From Panacagrimonas sp965216805 (lineage in GTDB: Bacteria > Pseudomonadota > Gammaproteobacteria > Nevskiales > Nevskiaceae), in assembly GCF_965216805.1 (NCBI RefSeq), contig NZ_CBDCGN010000003.1, forward strand, positions 1,488,001-1,552,000: a stretch of 64,000 nucleotides of DNA. The letters are read 5' to 3'. The position numbers and the translations under genes are program-made. Below are positions 17,863 to 25,872 of the stretch, one piece after another (within the stretch, counting starts at the first letter, position 1; the number at the start of each line of letters is the position of its first letter). The notes under the pieces were generated by a model, which did no database searches, was not told the origin of the DNA, and saw only the letters and a program-made list of their open reading frames with translations.

Positions 17863-18030
17863 GGCGCGGGCTGCGCGTCAAGCGACGCGCGGACCGGGGA
17901 GTGGCGAGTAGGGCGTCGTCCCTGCTCGAACAATTCCTGTAATCGCGACACAATGTCGCACCGACCAGATCGGGTGGCGCTTCGACCTCGTTCGCTGCGG
18001 CCCTCCATTCCAAATACTTCAGGGAGCCTT

Positions 18031-19359
18031 ATGGACATCCTTCGCGCGCTGCTGTGCCTGTGTGCTTTTGCCGTGCTGGCGATCAGCGCGGTCGCGATAC
18101 CGGCACATGCAGGCGGCGGCTATTTCATCCTGGGCTATGGTCCGATGGCGCACCAGAGTGCCGGCACCGCGACCGCGACCGGCCTCGACGGATTTGCCGG
18201 TGCCACCAACCCGGGCAAGCTCTCGTTCACCGACGAACGTCTGGATCTGGGTGTGCTGTTGTTCTCGCCCTATCGGCGGGTCAATCGCACGGGCTCCCAG
18301 GACGGCACTTATGACCTGACCTCCACCAGCCGCAATTCGTTCTACGCGCTGCCCGAGGCCGGCTACGTGCGGCGCATCGACGAGCGCCTGAGCTGGGGCG
18401 TGACCTTGTACGGCAACGGCGGCCTCAATACCGAATACGCCGACGACAACGGCATCCCCGGCAGCAATTTCAACCCGGCGCGCTGCGGCGACGCGCCGGC
18501 CAACTTCTTCCTGGGTTGCGGCAAGGCCGGCTTCGATCTGAGTCAGATCATCCTGGCGCCGACCCTGAGCTGGCGGGCGCATCCGTCGCACAGTTTCGGG
18601 GTGACCCCGCTAATCGCGTTTCAGCGCTTCAAGGCCTATGGCCTGCAGGCCTTCGAGAGCGTGTCCTCGGCGCCCGAGGCGCTCACCAACCTGGGCTACG
18701 ACGAGGCCTTTGGCGCTGGCGTGCGGGTGGGCTGGTTCGGGCGCATCACGCCCTGGCTGGATCTGGGCGCGGCCTATTCCACCCGCATCTACATGGAAGA
18801 GTTCGACAAGTACCGCGGCCTGCTCGCCGACGGCGGCGACTTCGACATTCCCGCCAACTTCAGCTTCGGTTTTGCGCTCAAGCCGCTCAAGGGCTGGACC
18901 CTGGCGGGCGACGTGCAGCGCATCCTGTTCGGCGAGATCAAGGCACTGAGCAACGGCGTGCTGGCTTCGCTGCAGGATCCGCAGAACAACGGCCTGGGCA
19001 GTCGCGACGGCAGCGGCTTCAACTGGCGTCATCAGACCAACTACCGGGTGGCCGTGGCCTACGAGGCGACGCCTGCGCTGACTCTGCGTGCGGGCTTTGC
19101 CTACGGGCGGCTGGCGCAGGCAGATGCCAGCGTGGACTCGGTGACTTTCAACACGCTGGCGCCGAATCCGCGCGGCAACATCAGCGCAGGGTTTACCTGG
19201 GCCATCAACAAGAAACACGATTTCCAGTTCGCCGTGGGGCGCTACATCAACGGCAAGTACGAAGGGCCGTCGGCGACGGCAGGTCTGGGCGTGGGCGGGC
19301 AGGAATCGGTGACACCGCGTGTGGCCACCATGCTGCTGGGCTGGACGCGCCACTTCTGA
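18031..19359 (+). CDS. FadL/TodX-type outer-membrane hydrocarbon transporter, copy 1
   Basis: An outer-membrane beta-barrel of 442 residues of the FadL/TodX/XylN family, which takes up hydrophobic substrates. The signal peptide ends at AHA before GGGYFILGYG. The family's N-terminal hatch segment QSAGTATATGLDGFAGATNPG is followed by alternating amphipathic strands, and the protein ends in Phe (GWTRHF), as outer-membrane proteins do. It lies 168 bases after the hydroxylase-reductase pair. It is strongly similar over its whole length to the protein at 33764, so the two are paralogues tied to two XylM-type hydroxylases. Confidence 0.88.
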   Translation: MDILRALLCLCAFAVLAISAVAIPAHAGGGYFILGYGPMAHQSAGTATATGLDGFAGATNPGKLSFTDERLDLGVLLFSPYRRVNRTGSQDGTYDLTSTSRNSFYALPEAGYVRRIDERLSWGVTLYGNGGLNTEYADDNGIPGSNFNPARCGDAPANFFLGCGKAGFDLSQIILAPTLSWRAHPSHSFGVTPLIAFQRFKAYGLQAFESVSSAPEALTNLGYDEAFGAGVRVGWFGRITPWLDLGAAYSTRIYMEEFDKYRGLLADGGDFDIPANFSFGFALKPLKGWTLAGDVQRILFGEIKALSNGVLASLQDPQNNGLGSRDGSGFNWRHQTNYRVAVAYEATPALTLRAGFAYGRLAQADASVDSVTFNTLAPNPRGNISAGFTWAINKKHDFQFAVGRYINGKYEGPSATAGLGVGGQESVTPRVATMLLGWTRHF

Positions 19360-19452
19360 CCCCGCCTTTGGTACGGCGCGTTGATCGCGGCAGGCTGGCT
19401 ACATTCGGCAAGCTCTGCTCGCACTCACGCTTCGCTCAATTGCCCGATCACC

Positions 19453-20586
19453 ATGCTGACTGAAGACCAGAATCTGATTTTCGACACCGCTCGCCGCTAC
19501 GCGCACGAGGTGCTTGCGCCCGGTGCAGCGGAGCGCGAAAAAGCGCAGGCCATCGAACCGGCCGTGTTCCGCGGCCTCGCCGAAATGGGCCTGTTGGGCA
19601 TGACGGTGTCGCCGGACTACGACGGCGCCGGCGCGGATTACGTGTCCTACGCCGCGGCGCTGATGGCGGTGGCCGAAGGTGACGGCGCCGTGTCCACCGT
19701 GATGAGCGTCCACAACGCGCCGTTCTGCGCCATTGTTGAGCGCTACGGCGACGCTGCACAGAAAGAGACCGTGCTCAAGCCCGCCGCGCGTGGCGAGTTC
19801 ATCGGCGGCTTCGCGCTCACCGAGAGCCACGCCGGTTCCGACGCCAGCGCGCTGCGCACGCGCGCGGTGCGCCACGGTGATCGCTACGTGCTCAACGGCG
19901 CCAAGCAGTTCATCACCAGCGGCAAGATCGGCAAGTACGTGATCGCGTTCGCGGTGACCGATCCGGCGAACCCGAAGCGCGGCATCAGCGCGTTCCTCGT
20001 GCCGACCGACACCAAGGGTTATACGGTGAGCAAGATCGAGCACAAGCTCGGGCAGAAGGCCTCCGACACCTGCTCGCTGAATTTCGACGACATGGAAGTG
20101 CCGGTCGAGAATCTTATCGGCACGGAAGGGGAGGGTTACCGGATTGCGCTGTCGAGTCTGGAGACCGGCCGCATCGGCATCGCCGCTCAGAGCATCGGCA
20201 TGGCCCAGGCCGCACTCGACGCAGCGGTGCGCTACGCCGCCGAGCGCAAGAGCTTCGGCAAGGCGCTGCTTGAACATCAGGCCGTGAGCTTCCGACTCGT
20301 TGACGCGAAGACGCGACTGGAGGCGGCACGCCAGCTCGTGTATTCGGCCGCGCGCATGAAGGACGCCGGGCTGCCCTGTCTCGACCAAGCTTGCATGGCC
20401 AAGCTGTTCGCGTCGGAGACCGCGGAAGCGGTGTGCTCGGCCGCGATCCAGACCTTCGGCGGCTACGGCTACGTCGAGGATTTTCCGGTGGAGCGCATCT
20501 ACCGCGATGTGCGCGTATGCCAGATCTACGAGGGCACCTCGGACATCCAGAAAATCATCATTGGGCGCAGCCTGGCGGCAGCTTGA
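19453..20586 (+). CDS. Acyl-CoA dehydrogenase
   Basis: A flavoprotein of 377 residues. FAD and substrate segments are GGFALTESHAGSDASAL and YVLNGAKQFITSG, then QTFGGYGYVEDFPVERIYRD. The C-terminal IYEGTSDIQKIIIGRSL carries the catalytic glutamate. It is closer to short/branched-chain and butyryl-CoA dehydrogenases than the paralogue at 11329. The ATG at 19453 begins the conserved MLTEDQNLIFDTARRYA; the frame upstream has no similarity. It would oxidise acyl-CoA made from the products of the upstream hydroxylase. Confidence 0.87.
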   Translation: MLTEDQNLIFDTARRYAHEVLAPGAAEREKAQAIEPAVFRGLAEMGLLGMTVSPDYDGAGADYVSYAAALMAVAEGDGAVSTVMSVHNAPFCAIVERYGDAAQKETVLKPAARGEFIGGFALTESHAGSDASALRTRAVRHGDRYVLNGAKQFITSGKIGKYVIAFAVTDPANPKRGISAFLVPTDTKGYTVSKIEHKLGQKASDTCSLNFDDMEVPVENLIGTEGEGYRIALSSLETGRIGIAAQSIGMAQAALDAAVRYAAERKSFGKALLEHQAVSFRLVDAKTRLEAARQLVYSAARMKDAGLPCLDQACMAKLFASETAEAVCSAAIQTFGGYGYVEDFPVERIYRDVRVCQIYEGTSDIQKIIIGRSLAAA

Positions 20587-21020
20587 GCATCATCGGGCGC
20601 AGCCTGAGGTGTGCTTGAGCGGGCTGACAAGCAAGGCGGGACCCAACGGTTTCCCCCGACCAATAAGTACGCTGAATCGGCTGATCGCGCCGCAACACCC
20701 AGAGCCGCGACCTTTTCGCGAACCTTCCTGGGCGCGAGGCCGGCTGCCGGACGCGCCCGGCTGCGGCGAAAACCTCCGTCCCGACGTTGGGATGCCTATC
20801 GCATGGCGGCGACACACGGTCCAAATTTCGCGCCCGCATTTTTCATGGGGTGATCGAGGGATGGCCGTAGACAAGTCAGCGACGGCCCCAATACGCAAAT
20901 AAACATTCCGCAAAGTGTGGGCAAGCCGACATTTCGGCATTGTCGCGACGTTCCTCCCTTCGCACACTGGGTGCGAACCTTCTTGGAACTCCAAGACAAT
21001 CGTGAAAGGAGAGACATCAC
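20587..21020. other. Intergenic region with a partial copy of a MITE end
   Basis: No gene was recognised. It holds, at 20832-20870, a 39-base segment nearly identical to one end of the inverted-repeat element at 22846-23243, and an AAAGGAGAGACATCAC ribosome binding site for the next gene at the right end. Confidence 0.5.
20832..20870 (+). repeat. Partial copy of MITE-like end
   Basis: This segment starts GCCCGCATTTTTCATGGG and continues through GATCGAGGGATGGCCGTAG. It matches, with a few changes, the reverse complement of the right end of the element at 22846-23243 (GCCCGCATTTCTCACAGG, then GATCGAGCGATGGCCGTAG). Similarity stops at 20870, so this is a fragment or a diverged relative. Confidence 0.6.
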
Positions 21021-21260
21021 ATGACGTTCAAGAACATTGCGCTGATCGTGATCGGTGCTGCGCTGGCGCTGGCTTCGTCGGTACTTGCCGTTGGCACCGT
21101 TCCCATGCTGATGGAGGCGTTTCAGATCATGCAGAGCCTGGGCATCGAGGGCCCATTCCTCAATTCCGCCTTCGTGATGTTGCTATGCCTGTTGTTCCTC
21201 CTGATCGGCTTGCGACTGGCCCGATCTGGCTGGCGCTCTTACTCGGCATCCAAGGCGTGA
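21021..21260 (+). CDS. Small two-helix membrane protein
   Basis: A 79-residue hypothetical protein with two hydrophobic helices (about 5-28 and 49-66) and a short C-terminal basic tail. GAAAGGAGAGACATCAC before the ATG is a strong ribosome binding site. I recognise no family. It overlaps the next gene by 76 bases in another frame. Confidence 0.6.
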   Translation: MTFKNIALIVIGAALALASSVLAVGTVPMLMEAFQIMQSLGIEGPFLNSAFVMLLCLLFLLIGLRLARSGWRSYSASKA

Positions 21261-22318
21261 ACGCAGCCGACACCCCGTCCCCGGTTGCTATTGCGGAGGC
21301 CCGCCGAGCACCGTCGGCCCCCGTCGAGCTGACACACGGAAGCCAGGCTGTGATCTTCCGGAACCTCTACGCCTTGCGAGTTCCCGCAGAATTTCCGGAG
21401 CGACCACAAGCCGAGCCCTCGGACGACGAATCCGACTCGGTCTGGTTGGTGTTTGCCGCCGATCCAATTCCGCAGGAGAAGCTGATCCCGCGCCGGCTCG
21501 AACACCACCTTCGCTGGCAGTCCAGCGGCGGCCTGCTGGCGCGATGGAAGAGTGCCTCCCAAAAGTGGCCGGAACTCACGCTGATGCGCGACGGTCTGGC
21601 AGTCCCGGTCCGGCGCTCGTGGGGTTTCGGTGAACCCGCTTTCCCAGCGACGTTCAAGATCGCCCGTAGTGGTTCGAGAATACAGGGGCACGCCATCTTG
21701 GAGCCGGACGCCGGCGAACTGCTACGCATCGCTGAGCGCGAGGAATTTTTCGACGAGCCAATGGTGCGTTTCCTGAGAACAGACTTCGATCTGCCAATCC
21801 AGGACTTGCATCTGGACTCCACCAGCCTTGCCGGCGGCGAGGCCACCGGCACCCTCCGGTCCGGCAAGAGCGTGTTCGAGTTGCGCTACGCCTACGCACT
21901 GCCGCCGAGAACAGCAGATCGGTCGGTCACCACCCCGGGCGGGTGGTCGGTTTCGATGAGCGGGTCGCCGGTGACGCGCGCCCTTACCCTGGTGTTGTCA
22001 CCCGTATCCATCCCAGAGCAGATTACACGCCAAGGGCTTGATGAGGTGGAGGCCTTTCTCGGCGCGCACCAAACCGCGGGATACCGGATCGAGCTGACGG
22101 AAGCTGCTGCGGGCCGGTTCAATGGTGGCGCGCTGGGGCGCTACCCCGAAATCGGCAGCCTATCGTGGACCAGCAACAGCAGCGACTACATCCATTTTTC
22201 CGCTGCCGGTCCAATCGACTGGGCGGGGGATGTCACGGCGATCGGGATCGAGGGTCGCGACGCCCCCGCGCAAGTGCTGTGGTCGCTACAGGCCTCGTTT
22301 CGCCTGCGGATCGAATGA
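21185..22318 (+). CDS. Exported protein of unknown function
   Basis: About 377 residues. The first 29 (basic start, then GPIWLALLLGIQGVNAAD) read as a signal peptide, so the mature part is probably periplasmic. The body is rich in Ser, Pro and acidic residues with many beta-prone stretches and only single cysteines or none. I recognise no domain. The start is uncertain because the ATG at 21185 lies inside the preceding small membrane gene and has no obvious ribosome binding site; coupling to that gene would explain this. It may form an operon with the neighbours up to 22849. Confidence 0.55.
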   Translation: MPVVPPDRLATGPIWLALLLGIQGVNAADTPSPVAIAEARRAPSAPVELTHGSQAVIFRNLYALRVPAEFPERPQAEPSDDESDSVWLVFAADPIPQEKLIPRRLEHHLRWQSSGGLLARWKSASQKWPELTLMRDGLAVPVRRSWGFGEPAFPATFKIARSGSRIQGHAILEPDAGELLRIAEREEFFDEPMVRFLRTDFDLPIQDLHLDSTSLAGGEATGTLRSGKSVFELRYAYALPPRTADRSVTTPGGWSVSMSGSPVTRALTLVLSPVSIPEQITRQGLDEVEAFLGAHQTAGYRIELTEAAAGRFNGGALGRYPEIGSLSWTSNSSDYIHFSAAGPIDWAGDVTAIGIEGRDAPAQVLWSLQASFRLRIE

Positions 22319-22331
22319 ATCCGAAAGGCCG

Positions 22332-22457
22332 ATGCCAACCCTGGCGACCGCGTATGCGTGTATGGCCGTCGGGTTGAGCCCGGGATCCGTGGCGCTGCTC
22401 GTGGCCCGCATGAGAATCGATCTGGACGAGAGTCCGATGAGTGACCTGATCGAATGA
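22332..22457 (+). CDS. 41-residue small protein, coupled to next gene
   Basis: A short frame (MPTLATAYACMAVGL...) whose TGA overlaps the ATG of the next gene as ATGA. It has one possible hydrophobic segment. There is no recognised homology; position and overlap are the only support. Confidence 0.35.
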   Translation: MPTLATAYACMAVGLSPGSVALLVARMRIDLDESPMSDLIE

Positions 22458-22849
22458 AAGCGGCTTTGTCGATTGGCTGGGGCGTGATTGCAGCGATCGC
22501 AAGCATCCCCGTCGCTTCCGCGCTTTACAGCGTTACGGCGCTGCTTTGGCTAGGTGGAGAAGTGTCCGAGATTGCGGCAGCGGCGATCTCGGGGATCGTC
22601 GTCGGCCTGTTCGGCATGATTCCTGCCACCCTGCTCATACTGGGATACGGACTGCCGGCTTTTCTGGTCCTTCGGCACTTTGGGCTGGTGAGTCCCTGGA
22701 CCCTGATTGCCGCTGCGATTCTGCCCTGGGTTCCGATCATGGGCGCCGACCCGGCGTTGCTCTGGGTCGGCTGGCACTCGATCGTTGCAGCGATGACGTT
22801 TTGGACCGTTGTGCGCCGTTTGCCGCCTGCGGGAAATAAGGATGTCTAG
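22454..22849 (+). CDS. Hypothetical membrane protein, 3' end at a MITE
   Basis: A 131-residue protein with three to four hydrophobic helices (about 5-33, 37-60, 70-100 and 100-118) and a short cytoplasmic tail PPAGNKDV. No family was recognised. Its TAG stop lies inside the CTAG that begins the inverted-repeat element at 22846, so the present C terminus may have been set by that insertion. Confidence 0.5.
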   Translation: MKAALSIGWGVIAAIASIPVASALYSVTALLWLGGEVSEIAAAAISGIVVGLFGMIPATLLILGYGLPAFLVLRHFGLVSPWTLIAAAILPWVPIMGADPALLWVGWHSIVAAMTFWTVVRRLPPAGNKDV

Positions 22850-23243
22850 CCCGCATTTCTCACAGGTCGCCGGAGAATCCCTTGCCATCGCCAATCCGCA
22901 CAACGTTCTTCGACTTCGGTTCCGAAACAGACTGTAGAGAGATTCTCCGACTGGATCGGCGCTGGCCTGACTGCGGCGCGCAGGGCTTGGGACTCATTCA
23001 CCCCATGGGCAGTCCCGCCACGGTGTTGCGAGCGCAGCGAGTGTGCGGGTGGGACTGCAGCGCCGGCTCCCGCACCCCGGTTGGGTTTACGTGGGAGTGA
23101 CTCAATGGCACTCCCACGCTGGGACCCAACCGCTGCGCAGGCACCGTGTCGCCGGCGCACTATGGGGTTCGCTCCGTCCCGGCGCACTGCACGTCCTCGA
23201 CCTACGGCCATCGCTCGATCCCCCTGTGAGAAATGCGGGCTAG
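22846..23243. mobile_element. MITE-like element with 21-bp terminal inverted repeats
   Basis: The ends at 22846-22866 and 23223-23243 are perfect 21-base inverted repeats (CTAGCCCGCATTTCTCACAG plus G, and its complement). CTAG is self-complementary and may be a 4-base target duplication, which would leave 17-base inverted repeats. The 398-base body has no transposase frame but a large internal hairpin: 23090-23099 pairs with 23109-23118 and 23079-23086 with 23124-23131. Such a non-autonomous element must be mobilised by a transposase elsewhere. Confidence 0.7.
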
Positions 23244-23743
23244 AGTTTTCGGGTTAGGATCCCGAACCAGAAATGCTTCGGGCATTGGTGGCTGTCAGTC
23301 GCGGCGCGCGCACCGTCGGACGACGGTGAGTGGCGGCGGAGATTGACCGCGACCTCCAGGACGACCACGTCGCGTTGACTGCGTATCGTTCGTTGCACTG
23401 TGCCAAATAGCGCGACAAACGCTACCGTGAGCGCAGTTGGCTCGGTGTGCCGATCTGCGCCGGCTGCGGTGACCGATAGCCGAGCGCTTGTGGGATCGGG
23501 GCAGTTGATTCGGACTGGGGCGCGCCCCGACTCGGAGAGTGCGAGCAAATCGGCGCCAGCGAAGAAGGTTGCGTAGGCCAGTACGCAGAGTCACGGCCTA
23601 CATAGACGTATCTGAAGACGACGAGCACCGTACGAGCGCACGGTGTCGACCCAGCAGTCCTGTTCTCGCCCTCTCAGGCTTTACCCGGGCTTGGAGAGAG
23701 CCCCCTCCATGTTGTCAATCATGCCGGTCCGGCTGCTTCGTCG
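23244..23743. other. Unassigned 500-base stretch
   Basis: No gene was recognised with confidence. A minus-strand frame at 23240-23548 of about 100 residues has some protein-like composition but no start context and no known family. The stretch may be a decayed gene next to the element at 22846-23243. Confidence 0.35.
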
Positions 23744-24181
23744 TCAGAAACCACCCGAGGCCGGGATTACCAGTCCTGCATCGCTGTATGGACTGGGCTT
23801 GGGCTTGGCGCTGAGAGGAACGTATTTGGGCAATAATGCATAAGCCGCCGGATTCTTCTCGAAAAGGAGCTTTTGCATCCACAAAATTGTGTAGAACGTC
23901 TTGGAAACGGACGATTTTGTGGCACCCGCACGATCAACGCGACCGTCCGCAACAATGCTATAGCCATGTTGCTTCAAGTCGATCTGAAACTGCTTGATCC
24001 AACGCAGCGTGATGGGACCTATCCAACCGTCGACTTTGAGATCGGGGGCAGCATTACCATAGAGATGGTGTAATAAGTACTGCACGAGCATCACGTCGCC
24101 GCGGGCGTTCGGGGAGTTCTGCCCAACCGCCTGCTCGACGTTATAGATTGGGGGATTCGTCCCGGGAATGAGATAGGCCAT
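23744..24181 (-). CDS. Peptidoglycan-binding-like domain protein
   Basis: A 145-residue protein. The segment from GDVMLVQYLLHHLYG to LKVDGWIGPITLRWIKQFQ has the repeat pattern of PG_binding_1 domains (xVQxxL...vDGxxGpxTxxAixxFQ). The C-terminal part is Pro- and Ser-rich, ending in SGGF. There is no signal peptide. The ATG at 24181 is preceded by AGAGGATTGATC, and earlier codons look non-coding. It lies divergent from the RIP-like gene. Such soluble domains occur in cell-wall, phage-tail or secreted proteins; the role here is unknown. Confidence 0.6.
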   Translation of the reverse strand: MAYLIPGTNPPIYNVEQAVGQNSPNARGDVMLVQYLLHHLYGNAAPDLKVDGWIGPITLRWIKQFQIDLKQHGYSIVADGRVDRAGATKSSVSKTFYTILWMQKLLFEKNPAAYALLPKYVPLSAKPKPSPYSDAGLVIPASGGF

Positions 24182-24629
24182 GATCAATCCTCTGAAGTGA
24201 AAGGTAATGAGTCCGCGCCACCGGGTAGCCAACCAGCGTGGGCGTGCCCGGACCTGACTTCGCAGAAAGCTTTTCCGCTCTGTCGCGGCCAACTATCCGA
24301 TAGTCAGTTCTTGTGAAATGAGAGATGGCGCTCAATTTCGATCGATTAGAGCCCGCAACCTGCCCTGACAATGGCGCGGTTCCTTGAACCCCGGTCAAGT
24401 GCCTCATCAGAGAACTGAACCCTCGTTGAGCGCTGCAACGAAGAATTCACTGCTTCGTCCAGCTGACAGGGAGGCGCCACTGAGTACTCCCTGGGTCTTC
24501 CCCAAGCACATCCAAGAATGTCGGCAAAGGCCTGCCCCGCCGTGACCTTCATCACAAGCCGGGCTTTCGCGATCCCTGCATTGCGTGCACGCTGGTGTTC
24601 GGCTGAGCGTGCGTGGATAGGAGGGCGTC
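24182..24629. other. Divergent intergenic region
   Basis: It lies between the minus-strand peptidoglycan-binding-like gene and the plus-strand RIP-like gene, and must hold both promoters. The GC content is visibly lower than in the flanking operons. No gene or repeat was recognised apart from the AGGAGG before 24630. Confidence 0.4.
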
Positions 24630-25193
24630 GTGGCGATCGAACTTAAACTGACTGGCTACAAGACTTTTGTGAAGGAATTTCGCAACGCGCTCGGCGTGGG
24701 CGTGCCTGCGAACCGGGGTGGGGATGTGGTCGACGTCAATTGCGCCCCGAACAGTTTCCGATACAAGGTTTCGGATCTGTATCTCACGCACATGAAGACC
24801 GGTGCCGCAGATTGGCGGGAGATCACCCGACACAACTATTCCCAGATGGGGATTGAAGACGAGTTCGTCATTGGTGGAAGCCGGATCGTCTCTGCCTTTG
24901 ACGTGGCGCTGCCCAGTGGAACCGATCTGGTCATGGTCATTCTGGCCACCTCTGAAGCGGCTCGCAGCCAGCTCGTCTATCGGATCGTGCAGCAGATGTT
25001 GCAGGATCCGCGGCGCAAGCTCACCTGGGGGCAGATCAAGCCTCTGCTGATCGGGTCCTGGATCTTCAACATTTCGGAGAACCACAAGCGGCGACCGATT
25101 CATTACGGCGCGCTTGGCACCAGCGACTACTACAACGACAAGGCGGTCGACGCCATCAAGGCGATTCGGGTCGCGGGCTTTCAGCTCGATTAG
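24630..25193 (+). CDS. Ribosome-inactivating-protein-like N-glycosidase (putative)
   Basis: A 187-residue soluble protein with a GTG start behind ATAGGAGGGCGTC. The segment ILATSEAARSQLVYRIV matches the core of ribosome-inactivating proteins such as ricin A (ISEAARFQYI), with E109 and R112 in the places of the catalytic Glu and Arg. A GSW with W144 follows 35 residues later, as Trp211 does in ricin (34 residues later). An N-terminal YKTFVKEFRNAL helix and a VSDLYLTHMKTG strand also fit the fold. The two substrate-stacking tyrosines are not apparent, and the protein is shorter than the usual 250 residues. The inference is a compact RIP relative; activity is unproven. There is no signal peptide and no obvious immunity gene. 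Confidence 0.45.
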   Translation: MAIELKLTGYKTFVKEFRNALGVGVPANRGGDVVDVNCAPNSFRYKVSDLYLTHMKTGAADWREITRHNYSQMGIEDEFVIGGSRIVSAFDVALPSGTDLVMVILATSEAARSQLVYRIVQQMLQDPRRKLTWGQIKPLLIGSWIFNISENHKRRPIHYGALGTSDYYNDKAVDAIKAIRVAGFQLD

Positions 25194-25202
25194 GCTTGCT
25201 GG

Positions 25203-25270
25203 CGTAGGCCGGCCCGTGGCCGCCGTCCGCGTTCGTTGGATAGTCCGGATGGCGGCCACGACCTGTCCTC
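25203..25270. repeat. REP-like repeat, copy 2
   Basis: This is the second copy of the element at 11225-11300. Here the arms are complete: CGTGGCCGCC and, about 30 bases later, GGCGGCCACG are perfect inverted repeats able to form a 10-base-pair stem. Confidence 0.55.
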
Positions 25271-25412
25271 GCGACCGGTTCGCTGCCGACCCGTACCCCG
25301 CCCACGTTATCGAATAATTGGTATTCATCACTCAGGGTGTTATCGCTGGCGGCGCGACACTAGTCTGCGGTCGGTCGTACGACCCGTCATGAACGAGTGA
25401 GGAGAGCACACC

Positions 25413-25802
25413 ATGGGCGCTGCAGCAGACACCGTGAACAGCCTGTACCAGTCCTTTGCCAAGGGCGACCTGCCCGGGGTGATGGGTGTGCTCGATCCGA
25501 AGGTTCATTGGCGCGAAGCCGACGGCTATCCGTATGCCGGGGTCTACATCGGTCCGGAGGCGGTGCAGAAGGGCGTGTTCGACCGGATCATCGGCGAGTG
25601 GTCCAGCTACACCACGGTGCCGTCGGAGACCGTGGAGCAGGGCGAGACCGTGATCGGCCTGGGCACTTACACCGGGACCTTCAAGGCGACCGGCAAAACG
25701 TTCTCCTGCCCGTTCGCCCACGTGTTCCGGGTACGCGATGGCAAAATCGTGTACTTCGACCAGCACACCGATACCCACCTGGTGCAACAGGTTCTCAGGT
25801 AA
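25413..25802 (+). CDS. SnoaL/ketosteroid-isomerase-like protein
   Basis: A 129-residue NTF2-like fold protein: an N-terminal helix NSLYQSFAKGDLPGVMGVL, HWREADGYPYAGVYIGPEAV, and a C-terminal HVFRVRDGKIVYFDQHTDTHLV. These are typical SnoaL/DUF1486-type segments. The ATG follows GAGGAGAGCACACC. It is first in an apparent operon with a luciferase-like monooxygenase and an alpha/beta hydrolase. It could isomerise or hydrate an oxygenated intermediate; the substrate is unknown. Confidence 0.75.
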   Translation: MGAAADTVNSLYQSFAKGDLPGVMGVLDPKVHWREADGYPYAGVYIGPEAVQKGVFDRIIGEWSSYTTVPSETVEQGETVIGLGTYTGTFKATGKTFSCPFAHVFRVRDGKIVYFDQHTDTHLVQQVLR

Positions 25803-25872
25803 CCGGCCCAAATAATCAGACGACGCCATCGGCGACGGATCGCGGCATGCGGTCCGGCAAGGAGAACGACTC

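Noticed and set aside
23240..23548. A minus-strand frame of about 100 residues next to the MITE-like element
   Set aside because: No ribosome binding site, no recognised family, and its start region is ambiguous; it is mentioned only as part of an unassigned stretch.
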